Of a DNA stretch of 64,000 nucleotides, positions 34,745 to 45,710 are shown piece after piece (position 1 is the first letter of the stretch; each line of letters opens with the position of its first letter). Location: NCBI GenBank assembly GCA_037953625.1, contig CM075651.1, positions 62,606,501 through 62,670,500 of the forward strand. Direction: 5' to 3'. Position numbers and translations under genes: made by a program. This DNA is from Crotalaria pallida. Lineage: Eukaryota > Streptophyta > Magnoliopsida > Fabales > Fabaceae. Below the pieces are notes generated by a model. That model did not search any database. It had not been told where the DNA came from and saw only the letters and a program-made list of their open reading frames with translations.

Positions 34745-36310
34745 CTAATGATCATCCTCAATGGCCTTTTTAATTGAATCGGGTTCAATTTGAGAAACAA
34801 ATGAGACATAGTGGCAAATGTTTTGAATAGACCTACGAGTAAGTACTCCCTTTGACATATCTCCTATGACTTTGTCTATAGGATGAGCCTTGACCGATTT
34901 CCAAGTTGGAGGAAGTTCTTCCCTTACTTCTCCTTCATCAACTTTTGAATTCTCTCTCTCTTTTTCTTCTTTTGAAAAGACAATGCCATCTTCACTAGCA
35001 TCACATAAAACACTATCTTCTTTTGAAGACTCATTAAAAACCACATGAATTGATTCCTCAATAGTTAAAGTTCTTTTATTGAAAATTCTATAAGCTTTAC
35101 TATGAGAAGAATAGCCTAAAAATATGCCTTCATCGGATTTGGAATCAAACTTGCCAAGGTGTTCTTTTCCATTATTTAAAACAAAAACTTGGCATCCGAA
35201 GACATGAAAATGAGATATATTTGGCTTTCTTCTCTTGTAAAGTTCATAGGGGGTTTTATCCAAAGAGGGCCTTATCAAAATACGATTTAAAACATAACAA
35301 GCCGTATTGACGGCATCGGCCCAAAAATATTGAGGTACTTGAGAATCATTTAACATGGTTCTAGCAAGTTCCTCTAGCACCCTATTTTTCCGCTCTACCA
35401 CTCCGTTTTGTTCCGGAGTCCTTGGTGCGGAGAATTGATGCTCAATACCATTTTTAGCACAAAATCTATCAAATTTGTGGTTTTCGATTTCACCACCATG
35501 ATCGGTTCGAATAATAATAACTTTTTGATTTACTTGGTTTTGCAAAAGTTTGACATGATGTTTAAAAGATTTGTAGGTCTCACTCTTAGTAGTTAAAAAT
35601 AAAGTCCAAGTAAACCTAGAGAAGTCATCAACAATTACCAATGCATAATAGTTGCCACCAAAGCTTTTTACTTGTGATGGTCCAAACAAGTCCATATGAA
35701 GCATTTCTAATGGCCTTGATGTGGACATCACCATTTTTGATCCAAAGGTGTTTTTAGTTTGTTTACATTTCTTGCAAGGAGAACAAACACCTTCAATAGA
35801 AAAATTTAGCTTTGGTAAACCAACTACTAGATCTTTAGATTGTATTTTCTTCAATTGGTTTACATTAATATGAGCGGTCCTACGATGCCATAACCAAGTG
35901 TCATTTTCTTTGCTCACTAAACAAGTAGAGACCAAAGAAGTGACTTTGTTCAAATCAACTAAGTAAGTATTATTTGACCTTCTACCAACAAATTTGATTG
36001 ATTCATCTTTGTCACTTTTAATGAGGCAATGGGTAGAGGTAAAAACTACATGATTACCAACATCACATAATTGGCTTATGCTCAAGAGATTATATTCTAA
36101 TCCTTGAACATAGAGAACATTATCAATAATCAAGTTTGAAGAGTTTCCGATTTTACCAATACCAAGGATTTTGCCTTTGTTGTTGTCCCCATAAGTGACA
36201 TAACCCTTTTCCTTTGGAGTAAGCTCAATGAAGTGCCGCTTATCTCCCGTCATGTGCTTCGAACATCCACTATCAAGATACCACAATTGTTTTCCCGTTT
36301 GAAGACACAC
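34745..36310 (-). CDS. pol: Copia Pol, protease and integrase part
   Basis: The protease motif WYLDSGCSKHMTGD starts about residue 10. A GAG-pre-integrase segment follows, with WLWHRRTAHIN (about 140) and CSPCKKC for the HHCC zinc finger. The integrase core shows the three acidic residues in MDLFGP (about 207), RTDHGGE (about 270) and VVERKNR (about 305). The ORF begins at a GTG (36310) just after a TAG in its own frame, and lies in the +1 frame relative to gag, whose TGA is at 36326-36324. Gag and Pol are therefore separated by both a stop and a frame change. This may be the element's normal expression signal or a mutation. The ORF ends at an in-frame TAG. Confidence 0.9.
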   Translation of the reverse strand: MCLQTGKQLWYLDSGCSKHMTGDKRHFIELTPKEKGYVTYGDNNKGKILGIGKIGNSSNLIIDNVLYVQGLEYNLLSISQLCDVGNHVVFTSTHCLIKSDKDESIKFVGRRSNNTYLVDLNKVTSLVSTCLVSKENDTWLWHRRTAHINVNQLKKIQSKDLVVGLPKLNFSIEGVCSPCKKCKQTKNTFGSKMVMSTSRPLEMLHMDLFGPSQVKSFGGNYYALVIVDDFSRFTWTLFLTTKSETYKSFKHHVKLLQNQVNQKVIIIRTDHGGEIENHKFDRFCAKNGIEHQFSAPRTPEQNGVVERKNRVLEELARTMLNDSQVPQYFWADAVNTACYVLNRILIRPSLDKTPYELYKRRKPNISHFHVFGCQVFVLNNGKEHLGKFDSKSDEGIFLGYSSHSKAYRIFNKRTLTIEESIHVVFNESSKEDSVLCDASEDGIVFSKEEKERENSKVDEGEVREELPPTWKSVKAHPIDKVIGDMSKGVLTRRSIQNICHYVSFVSQIEPDSIKKAIEDDH

Positions 36311-36323
36311 CTACAAAATGAAA

Positions 36324-38102
36324 TCACTTGTTCACTTTGGGTACCCAAACAATGTTGGGTCCCTTAGGGTTAGTGTTGGGACTTTCTCCCTTCTTAATCC
36401 ACATATAAGTGCCCTTTTTCATTTCAAACTTCTTAATGTGGCACTCAATGTTGATATGTCCAACCTTTCCACAATAAGTACAAGTTGGTCTCTTTGATGA
36501 ATTTTTCTTAGAAAATGTTCCAACCACCTTGTACTTTTTGTTCGTTTTATGAACATATCCTAAACCGGTTTTGTTGTGATTATGTCTTTGAGAGTTCAAC
36601 AACCGGTTGAGGTTTCTATCACTATGTGAGATTGTGAGTTTGTTTTTCAACTCTTTCACTTCTTTTTCAAGTTCATCACATCTCTCACATGGAGTGATAA
36701 TCTCCTCATGATTTGCACAATCACTTTGATGACTAGAATTAATAAGTTCCAAGGATTCATTTTGAAGTTTCAACTCATTTATAGATTTTTGCAATTCATC
36801 AATTTCATGTTGAAACTCCAAAATTTTCTTTCCTTTTTCCTTATTAATTTTAGCAAGCCTTTTAAATTGAATTAACATTTCATTGTAGGTTTCTTGCAAA
36901 TCATCATATGAAATGGAGTTTGAAGATGAACAAGAAGAGCTAGAGGTTACCTCATCATCACTTTCACTCATGCCATGATTAGCTCTTGATGAGGACTCAT
37001 GATTGTTCTTGGCCATGAGACAAAGGTTTGCATTTTCATCACCGGAACTACTTGAAGATGATTCATTGCTCTTCTCCGGTGCATCCCAAACAATGTATGC
37101 ACGCTTCCCTTTGGTCTCTTGGGTCTTCTTGTCATTCTTCTTCAAGAATGTGGCACATTCCATTCTTATGTGACCAACCCCTCCACATTCATGACACTTA
37201 ACTCCATCATTGGTACTCTTTTCTCTTTGTTTGGAGTCTTTGGTTCTCTTTAAATTGGATGACGATCCACCTTTCTTCCCTTTGAAAAATTTGTTGAATC
37301 TTTTCACAAACATCCCAAATTCTTCTTGATTTGGTTCACCATCGGAATCTCCACTTGTAGAGCATTCTTCAACTTCTTTTGTAGCTTTGGTTGAAGCTTT
37401 GAGTGCTATGCTCTTTTTCTTTTTGTCCGATTCCTCATGCATCCCAAGTCTTGTAAGCTCCATCTCATGCTCTTGGAGTTTGCCAAACAAAGTGGCTAAG
37501 TCCATGCTATTTATGTCTCTTGATTCCTTGATGGCGGTTACCTTGGGTTGCCAACTCCTATCAAGACATCTTAGAATTTTGTTAGTAGTTTCACCATTGC
37601 GAAATACTTTTCCCAAGGAAATCAAATGATTAACAATGTGAGAGAATCGCTTTTGCAAGTCACTAATGGATTCATTTGGCAACATGTGGAACAATTCATA
37701 TTCGTGAGTTAGAGAATTCAATCTTGCATCTCTAACCTCACTTGTTCCCTCATGTGTGACTTGCAAAGTATCCCACATTTCTTTTGCCGATTTACATTGG
37801 GAAACTCTATAAAATTCATCATGGGATAGAGCCGAAAAGATGATGTTTTTAGCTTTTAAATCAAATGAGACTTTTCTCTTTTCATCATCATTCCAACTAC
37901 TCCTTGGAATTTCAACAATTTCATCATTTATTTTCTTTTTGGGAATGAAAGGACCATTTTCAATTGCATCCCAAATATCCATATCAATTACTTCAATAAA
38001 AACTTTCATGCGAGTTTTCCAATAAACATATCCTTCACCATTAAATAGTGGAGGATGGTTTATTGAAGCTCCTTCTCCACCAAAGTTATTGCTAGAGCCC
38101 AT
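36324..38102 (-). CDS. gag: Copia Gag, 592 aa, with two zinc knuckles
   Basis: It forms the virus-like particle and binds the element RNA. I chose the ATG at 38102 because the open frame upstream of it runs through the primer site into the LTR. The N-terminal third has the Copia Gag signature (YVYWKTRMKVFIEVIDMDIW, then LNSLTHEYELFHM). Zinc knuckles are CHECGGVGHIRMEC (about residue 310) and CTYCGKVGHINIEC (about residue 550), both CX2CX4HX4C. Between them is a long polar, serine-rich and coiled-coil segment (EFQHEIDELQKSINEL). A length near 600 residues with a second distal knuckle is long for Copia Gag and fits the Sirevirus type. Confidence 0.9.
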   Translation of the reverse strand: MGSSNNFGGEGASINHPPLFNGEGYVYWKTRMKVFIEVIDMDIWDAIENGPFIPKKKINDEIVEIPRSSWNDDEKRKVSFDLKAKNIIFSALSHDEFYRVSQCKSAKEMWDTLQVTHEGTSEVRDARLNSLTHEYELFHMLPNESISDLQKRFSHIVNHLISLGKVFRNGETTNKILRCLDRSWQPKVTAIKESRDINSMDLATLFGKLQEHEMELTRLGMHEESDKKKKSIALKASTKATKEVEECSTSGDSDGEPNQEEFGMFVKRFNKFFKGKKGGSSSNLKRTKDSKQREKSTNDGVKCHECGGVGHIRMECATFLKKNDKKTQETKGKRAYIVWDAPEKSNESSSSSSGDENANLCLMAKNNHESSSRANHGMSESDDEVTSSSSCSSSNSISYDDLQETYNEMLIQFKRLAKINKEKGKKILEFQHEIDELQKSINELKLQNESLELINSSHQSDCANHEEIITPCERCDELEKEVKELKNKLTISHSDRNLNRLLNSQRHNHNKTGLGYVHKTNKKYKVVGTFSKKNSSKRPTCTYCGKVGHINIECHIKKFEMKKGTYMWIKKGESPNTNPKGPNIVWVPKVNK

Positions 38103-38156
38103 TAAGTTTCCAAAAGGATCTTTTTCGAAAAAGTTGTTACACTCGATCTTTCGACC

Positions 38157-38170
38157 GAGCTCTGATACCA
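38157..38170 (-). other. Copia primer binding site, tRNA-Met type
   Basis: The minus strand reads TGGTATCAGAGCTC two bases after the 5' LTR end at 38173. Confidence 0.9.
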
Positions 38171-38172
38171 CT

Positions 38173-39735
38173 TGTTGGAAACCAACAAGCGGGCTAAGCA
38201 AATACTAGAGGGGGGGTGAATAGTATTTTGAAGCACTAATACCAAATATTTCGATTGATAATTGAAGAATGGAGCTTAGACTGAATTTTCTGGAATCAGA
38301 AACAAAAGACTCGAGTCTTTTGTGAAATACTCGAGTTTTTCAGGATGAACAACTCGAGTCTTTTCTGAAATACTCGAGTTTTTACTATCAGATAGCAGAA
38401 AAACCAGAAACGAGAATTCAGCAATTTAACTCAAATCAATTCAATAATAAACAGGAACTTATCCAACAGAATAGCAAGTAATCTAAATAACTTTTAACAC
38501 AAAGATTCCTTGAACTTGCTACCTAATTGTATAAATCCTAATTGATTGAAATGACTTAAGTCTATTGAGCTAGAAAGTAGATTAAAAGCAATAAACCAAC
38601 ACTCAAGCAATTTTATCCTGGTTCACTCCAACAATGAGCTACATCCAGTCCTCCTAATCACTTAGGAGTTTCTACTAATAATCAAATTGTTAGAAATTAC
38701 AAAGGATTGCTTGAGAATGGCCTCACTCAACCTAACCCTTTCAAGAGTGTACCAAACTCTTGATTTCTACCCCAATTTGATTCCGGTGATTGAAGAACTC
38801 TTCACAAAGCTTCCTTGAACTCCCTTCAAGAAACTCCACCGGGCTAGGAACCTCCTAGTCTTGTGCTTGAGAACCTCTCAAGACTTCCAACACCCTAAGC
38901 CACTTAGGGTTTGCTTGGGAACAATCCAAGACTTTGAATAATCAAGCTTTTTGTATGTGTATTACTAATCTCACAATTGATTAGCACAAATAAGCACAGC
39001 TCAATGTAAGAATTGAGGCCTAAAAACTCAACTTGGAATAAAATGACAATATGAGTGAGAAGTTGAGCTTTTTGGGAATTAACACTTGAGAAGAGGAAAT
39101 TAAGAAAGCTTGAATCAATGATGTGTTGTTGTCTTGTTTGTTCTTGCACAAATTCAAAGAGAAATTTTACAATAAGGTTCTGAATTCTCTCTTGGGGTTG
39201 GATGAGACTCAAATGCCCTCAATTGGGTTTTTGAGTTTCTCCAACGTTCATTTTTGCTGACTGGACAAAAATACTCGAGTCTTTTGGTAAAAACTCGAGT
39301 CTTTTTGGTCGGTCACGAGTGAATTGGTGCACGAACAAGACTAACGGTCATAATTGCTGACCTGGCACAAATACTCGAGTTTTTCTATAAATACTCGAGT
39401 CTTTATCAAAATACTCGAGTATTTTGATCAGATATGGGAAAAATTATTTTTCAATTTTATTTTTCCTCTCAAGTATTAATTTTTGGTCAATCTCAACTTA
39501 ATAAACATATAAAAATTTATTCCTAGAAGAGACTAACTATTTCTACCCACTCTCAACCACTCTCAACATAAATTAGAAATTTACAATTAATATTTGATTG
39601 AGAATGATTGGGCACTTGTCTTCTTTTCTTGACTTCTTGTTGATGTTGATGTTGCAATATCTTCAAGGCATGATTTGTTAATTATTTTGTCATCATCAAA
39701 ACATAATCCACATAATTAGGAGCATTGAATTCACA
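38173..39735 (-). repeat. Copia 5' LTR, 1563 bp
   Basis: Collinear with 28944-30518. It carries nine ACTCGAG words, one fewer than the 3' LTR, and about 13 base differences by eye. Confidence 0.93.
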
Positions 39736-40309
39736 ATTACCTGTACAACCCAAATCAAATATTTGATGAATATAATTGAGTGTTGGTTGATTTTCGGTAA
39801 AAAAAATTGGTTATGAATTGATTAATTGTATTGATTATTTTTATTAATTTATTGGATGATATCTGGTTGGTATTTAATTATGGAGTAAAAATTTGACTGC
39901 TGCATGTTAGTGTGAATCAAATATGTTTGAATTGAACTGGACTAGATTGTCATTAGAATAAATGAATTAAACAAGAAGGCAGCAGCTATTGATCGTGTGT
40001 CGGGTATCCGTACCCATTAGGTGCCCTGTTAGGACAGAGTCTATTTTAAGGAATAGACTCGAATCCCCAATAGGTGAAGTCCTCGCTCAGGTAAGTAAAT
40101 CCCGTAGATCAAAGTCTCGTTAGATGTTTGGGACCCGCGCGAGATCAATAGCTGCCTGGTGAATCGAAAAAATAAATAATGAAACAAGTAAGGAAGCACG
40201 AAAGAAAAGAACAAAGAAAAGACCCTAATGAGCTAATGGTCTATGCGGTAAGAAAATCCTGGGTGAAGGTAAGAAATCCTATTGGGTGAAGACACCATCC
40301 TAACAGGTG

Positions 40310-40939
40310 TGTAGGGTCTGCCGACCGAATAAGGACTAAGTCTTATATAAGGGATTCTTCAAGGACCCCTCCCTCGGTTTACTCAGCACAAACGTCCCTC
40401 ACTCGGACTCGCTGGTTCCGAGTACAATAAAAGACCAGGCTCGGACTTGATGGGGCCGAGCCTCGCCAATGGTCTTCAGCCCATCGGCTCGGGACTCCAG
40501 GGCCGAGATATAACGTCGGCTGGTAGATAGATTCAGTTACCACAGCTTCCTATCCCTTCCGCAAATCTCTCCTGGAATCTCGCAACAGCCTAGACATGGG
40601 ATCGTAAGCTGATCCTATCCGGATTCTAAGAGCATAAACCTCCGATATTATCTCACAGAATCCTGGTTCAGCTCAACTCTGGTACAAGGCCCATATGGCC
40701 CATATCAGCTTCCTAAAACCCTATAAATAGCTAACTACAGCTAGGGTTCAGGTATGTACTCTCATCCCTAAGTTGACACTCTGCACACACTTGTTGACTG
40801 GGGAAACCCTGCTTTTCCCAACTGGAACTGTAGAAAAACCATAAGGTCACACATAAACACTTGATCCTCTCTTGAACTCCTGATTACCATAATCTTGAGG
40901 ACTTAGAGGGTTAAGAACATAGTGTTCAAGGACACTACA
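40310..40939 (+). repeat. Tat element 5' LTR, 630 bp
   Basis: TGTAGGGTCTG to GACACTACA. It has a TATA box at 40722-40729 (TATAAATA) followed by a short leader, a normal promoter position for a short LTR. Confidence 0.92.
40722..40729 (+). promoter_or_regulatory. TATA box in the Tat 5' LTR
   Basis: CCCTATAAATAGC, about 210 bp before the LTR end. The 3' LTR keeps it at 49721-49728. Confidence 0.75.
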
Positions 40940-40940
40940 T

Positions 40941-40958
40941 TGGCGCCGTCTGTGGGGA
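40941..40958 (+). other. Tat element primer binding site
   Basis: TGGCGCCGTCTGTGGGGA one base after the LTR. This form is common in Tat-type elements; the exact tRNA (arginine or aspartate) is not settled from the sequence alone. Confidence 0.75.
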
Positions 40959-40993
40959 ACGAATAATCAGTATCCCCACCACTCACCGCACTA

Positions 40994-42792
40994 ATGGCGA
41001 ATGATAATGACAACAACCAAGGAGACCTCCGCCGTCGCCTTAGGGGAAGGCCACCTAAGAACGCTGGACCAAGGAATGTTGGTGGAAGGAATGTAAGGGA
41101 CAGACTTGCCCCTGGAGGACCCCCTGAGGGCAACCAGGTTGAAAATCCCCTGGATCCTCCAGTTGTCCAGCCTACTGATCCAGTTGTTCTGGAGGTCCAA
41201 GCGCCAGCCACCGTCCCTCCGGTTGTTGAAGGCCACGAACGACGATCTCAGCCGCGTCGCGTTTCTGATGGCCATGTGTCGGAATGGCGTGACACAGCGG
41301 ATTCTGGGCCACATCAATCTAGGAGGGGCCCTGCTGGATCACGAACTGGGCAGGAGCGATGAGTCGAACGTCACGCTCGCGATAACTCCCGAGCCGAGCG
41401 ATCTGATAGGGGAGTACCACAGTTTGCTAGAGGCCGCTTTGGAACGCTTCAGGGTGGCGAACGTTCCGGATCTCAAGGAAGATCCTACATGACAACCTCT
41501 TCGGCCAGGAGGAGAGAGGAGTCAATTATGGAAATACTGAGAACCCAAACTTCATTGATTGAAAAGCAAAACCAGGCTATTGCTACACTACAGCAGCAAA
41601 GCATGGCTAGACTTGCCGAGCAAGGCCCTCGCGCGGCTCTCGGCAACCCAATTAACCTTCCCCCACCGCCACCCCTCAATTTGAATGTGACTTCCGAACC
41701 GGCAGTTACAGAGCCCCATCCTGGACACCCCTTTACAGCAGCAATTATGGCATTTCGGACTCCACAAACTTATATGGGCCATCAGAATGTCTCCCGGTAC
41801 AATGGGACGACCGATCCGATGGATCACATTGCATCTTACGAGTCTTCCATGATGTTTTATGGAGGAGAGGATGAAATGAAATCATAGCTTTCTCAATGAC
41901 GTTAGGCCCGGCGCCGTTGAGATGGTTCAACTCCCTACCAGCTAACTCCATTAGTTCTTGGGCTGAGCTTAGAAGGGTTTTCCTGAATCGATATACAGCC
42001 AGCATGTCACAGCCCAAATCAGACCATTCATTAGCTGGAGTTGCACAAAGACCTGGCGAGTCTTTACGCGACTATCTGGCTTGGTATCAGCAAGAGGCCA
42101 GTGGCATATCTGGTTTGCAGTCGGGGGTATCCGTCCTTCTGCTTACCCAAGGACTGCAAGATGGAGATTTCAAGGATTGTCTGATCGGGGAACCACCTAG
42201 TAACATGGCGGAACTGAGAGAAAGGTCCTGGAAATATGTTAATCTAGAGGAGTTCCGAAGGATTAGCACTGCAGCAAGGAGTGTCGAAGGAAGACATGAG
42301 CAACGTCCTCACCAAAACGAGGCTCGTCAGAATGATTGTTTCCGAGATAAGGGAAGGAAAGATAAGAGAGAACAAGATAGAGGAGAAAAACTGCCTCCCA
42401 AAGGCAAGTATGATGAATATACCTAGTTAACAGTCCCGAGGAGTCAAATCCTTCGTGAGACTATGCATACAGAGATGCGTAACATCACTCGGCCACCAGC
42501 CTTGAGAAAGGCGGCCCAAAAGGATAGGACGAAGTATTGCGATCATCATGGCGGATGGGGGCATACCACCGTCCAATGCATCCAACTGAAGGATTTGATT
42601 GAAGAGATGGTAAGGGATGGTAAGCTTCAACACTATATTGGAGAAGCGTTGCGCAAGCGTTCCAGAAGGAAAAGCCCCTCGCCTCCCAGAACTGAACAGA
42701 AGAGGAATAAAAGCCCTTCACCACCAGTGGGCGGAGCCCCTATCCAGCAATCCGAGAAAGGCAACGATTTCCTCATTGGCACCATTGCTTGA
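40994..42792 (+). pseudogene. gag: Tat element Gag, interrupted
   Basis: Nucleocapsid-capsid polyprotein, broken. It starts MANDNDNNQGDLRRRLRGRP 35 bp after the primer site. A TGA at 41360 breaks frame 2; reading resumes in the same frame to 41887. A frameshift near 41880 then moves to frame 1, where the capsid-type segment lies (PLRWFNSLPANSISSWAELRR, ESLRDYLAWYQQEAS). A TAG at 42424 and a TGA at 42790 follow in that frame. A cysteine-histidine motif CDHHGGWGHTTVQC (near 42537-42580) stands where the zinc knuckle is expected. Downstream the same frame continues into the protease. Four defects in 1.8 kb show it is not translated as a full Gag. Confidence 0.85.
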
Positions 42793-42837
42793 GGATTTGC
42801 TGGTGGTGGGGAAAAGAAGTGCGATCGCAAGAAGTAT

Positions 42838-45708
42838 GTGGGACAAGTTCTCTCGGTGGCAAGCCGACCGATACAAAAACCCAGAAAGAAAAGTGTGGTC
42901 ATCAGTTTTAGCGATGAGGATTTTGAAGACATCCTACAGGACCACAATGACCCAATGGTCGTCACGGCAAGGATTGGCAACTACGAAGTAAGGAGGATTC
43001 TCGTCGATCAAGGGAGTTCGGCGGACATCATGTTTTTGGATTTGTTCGAAAAATTGAAGTTGAAAAGGTCCGATCTCACCCCGTTCGAGGGAAGCTTGAT
43101 CGGCTTCACGGGACATTCAATTGTTCCTTTAGGCCATATCCACCTCCCAGTGACCATGGGGGAACCACCTTCTGCTCGGACTGAAATGGTGAAGTGGTTA
43201 GTTGTCCAGGCTCCCTCGGCGTACAATGCTATCTTTGGCCGAACGGCACTCCAGTCCTTCGGCGCCGTTGTTTCGACGGTACACTTGGCCATGAAATTCC
43301 CGGGGTCGGATGACAAGGTAGTAACAGTACGGTGCGAACAGGAGTTGGCTCGGAAGTGCTACAACATCAGTTTGGGGAAGCTAAAGCTGGATGATGAGAA
43401 AATTATGCAGGAACCGTTGAACAAAGGAAGTGTCAACTTGGCTGATCTCGACGTTAGAGAGGAGGATGAAACTAGACCGACCCTTCAGGGGGACTTCAAA
43501 AAGGTAATCCTAGGCCCCGAGCCATCTCGTTGCGTCAAGATCGGAGATGGCCTATCTGAGGAACTAGAAAAGGAGCTTGCTGAATTATTAATGGAAAATA
43601 AGGACTTGTTTGCCTGGACTTCGGCAGACATGCCGGGAATCGATCCTAACTTCATCTGCCACAAGTTAAGTGTGTATCCTGGCGCTAAGCCAGTGTGTCA
43701 AAAAAAGAGAAGGGTCGGAATCGAGAAGGCACAGGCGACGGATGAGAAAGTAGCCGAGCTATTGGAAGCAGGGTTTATCAGAGAGGTAGTGTACACTGAT
43801 TGGTTGGCCAATCCCGTGTTAGTCAAGAAATCCAATGGGAAATGGAGGATGTGCGTGGACTACACAGATTTGAACAAGGTTTGCCCCAAGGACCAGTACC
43901 CACTTTCTTGCATTGATAAACTGGTGGATAGCTCGGCAGGTTATCAAAGGCTATCCTTTATGGATGCTTACTCGGGGTACAATCAGATCCCAATGTACCC
44001 CCCGGATCAGGTAAAGACCTCGTTTATCACAGAAAACGCCACATATTGTTACAATGTGATGCCGTTTGGGTTGAAGAACGCTGGGGCAACTTACCAGTGG
44101 ATGATGAACAAGGTGTTTGGTCCTCTGATTGGGCCGAGGATGGAGGTTTATATAGACGATATGATTGCAAAAAGCTTAAAGGAGGAAGATCATGCTAAAG
44201 ATTTGAAGGAAATCTTAGGAAGGATCCGGCAATTTAATTTGAAATTGAACCCGGAAAAATGCACATTCGGAGTTCCGGCAGGGTCCTTCCTCGGATTCAT
44301 GCTTACTGAGCGCGGAATCGAGGCAAATCCAGAAAAGTGTCAAGCTATTCTGGAGATGAAGAGTCCGTCGGATATCAAGGGTGTACAGCAACTGACGGGT
44401 CGGGTTGCAGCTCTCTCAAGGTTTCTATCTCAATCAGCTAGGAAGGCCCTTCCCTGGTACAAGCTGTTGAGGAAGGAGAAGGAAAAGGCGTTTGAATGGG
44501 ATGAAGCATGCGAAAAGGCCTTTACTGATCTTAAGCATTATTTGGCATCACCTCCAATTTTTTCTAGTCCGAACAATGGTGAAACTCTTTTCTTGTATTT
44601 ATCAGTGGGAGACTCGATGATCAGTTCGGTTTTGGTTCGGGAGGAATCTGGTAAAGAGTTGCCCATCTATTTTGTTAGCCGAGCTCTCCAGGGACCAGAG
44701 TTGAGATATCAAAAAGTGGAGAAATTAGCTTTCTGCTTGATTGTTACTGCCTGACGATTGCGCCAGTATTTCCAAAGCCACCATATTACGGTCAGAATGG
44801 CCCAGCTGATCCGTCAAATATTGCAGAAACCTGATTTGGCTGGAAGGATGGTAACCTGGGCAATTGAGCTTTCCGAGTTTGAAATCACTTTCGAACCAAG
44901 AAAGGCGATGAAGTCTCAGGCTTTGGCTGATTTCCTCACCGAGTTTACTGAGCCATTGACGAGCTCAAACTCGGATTGGAACATTTATGTGGATGGATCA
45001 AGTAACAAACTTGGAGCAGCGGCAGGAATAATTTTGGAAAACTCCGAGGGAGTCACCCTCGAGTACTCTTTGAAGTTCGGATTATCAACGTCGAACAATC
45101 AAGCGGAGTATGAAGCCGTTTTGGCAGGATTGAGGATGGCGAAAGAGGTGGGGGCCCGAGAGGTAAAAATTTTTAGTGATTCTCAGTTGGTGGTTTCACA
45201 GGTCAAGGGCGAGTTTCAGGCTAAGGAACCTATCCTTCAAAAATACTTGGAAAAGGTAAAGTTCCTATCCTCCGAATTTATGAAGGTCGAAATCTGCCAC
45301 ATTCCGAGGGAAAGTAATAGCCGAGCGGATATTCTTTCCAAACTCGAATCAACAAAAAATTCTGAAAACAACAAAACTCTGATTCAAGAAATGGTGCATG
45401 GACCTAGTGTTGTCCTCTCCATCTCAGTGGATCCGAGCTGGATCACTCCAATTGTAGGTTACTTGGAACAAGGGATTGTGCCAACTGATCCAGTCGAGGC
45501 CAAGAAACTCGTCAGAAAAGCATCGCAGTTTGCCCTTGTAAGTGGAGTCCTGTTTCGCCGAGGGGTTAGCGGCCCAATGCTCAAACGTTTGGACCCTGCC
45601 GAAGCAAAACAAACGCTGGAGGAAGTTCACGGGGGGGGGGGGGGGGTTGGAAGTCATCATGTTGGGGGGAAATCACTGGCTAAAAAGATCCTAAGGGCAG
45701 GATACTAG
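42838..45708 (+). pseudogene. pol: Tat element Pol: protease, reverse transcriptase, two RNase H domains
   Basis: The protease region has RRILVDQGSSADIMF (near 42990-43035). The reverse transcriptase includes NGKWRMCVDYTDLNK (near 43835), AYSGYNQIPM and the catalytic VYIDDMIAKS (near 44147-44175). A degenerate Gypsy-type RNase H follows (PIYFVSRALQGPE) and is broken by a TGA at 44752. A second RNase H of the archaeal type lies at about 44980-45345, with IYVDGSSNKLGAAAG, NNQAEYEAVLAGL and FSDSQLVVSQV; its D, E and D residues are visible. This dual arrangement is a Tat hallmark. A run of 16 G (45631-45646) sits in the linker to integrase, and a frame change follows at about 45698-45710. Confidence 0.88.
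45631..45646. repeat. Run of 16 G inside Tat pol
   Basis: The run encodes consecutive glycines between the RNase H and integrase parts. A second G-rich stretch (GGGGGG) follows 20 bp later. Its length may be a slippage or sequencing artefact. Confidence 0.9.
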
Positions 45709-45710
45709 GC

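Larger units (their letters stand above)
28944..39735 (-). mobile_element. Sirevirus-like Copia retrotransposon, nearly intact, with an extra ORF
   Basis: LTRs at 28944-30518 and 38173-39735 are flanked by the target duplication ATTAC (28939-28943 and 39736-39740). In minus-strand order: 5' LTR, tRNA-Met primer site, gag, protease-integrase, reverse transcriptase-RNase H, a palindrome array with TATA-like site, an additional 427-aa ORF, several polypurine tracts and the 3' LTR. By eye the LTRs differ by about 13 substitutions and one 12-bp indel in 1.56 kb (about 0.8 percent). At the conventional 1.3e-8 substitutions per site per year this suggests roughly 0.3 million years. Gag-pol order (integrase before reverse transcriptase) and the extra ORF plus multiple purine tracts indicate a Sirevirus-type Copia. 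Confidence 0.93.
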
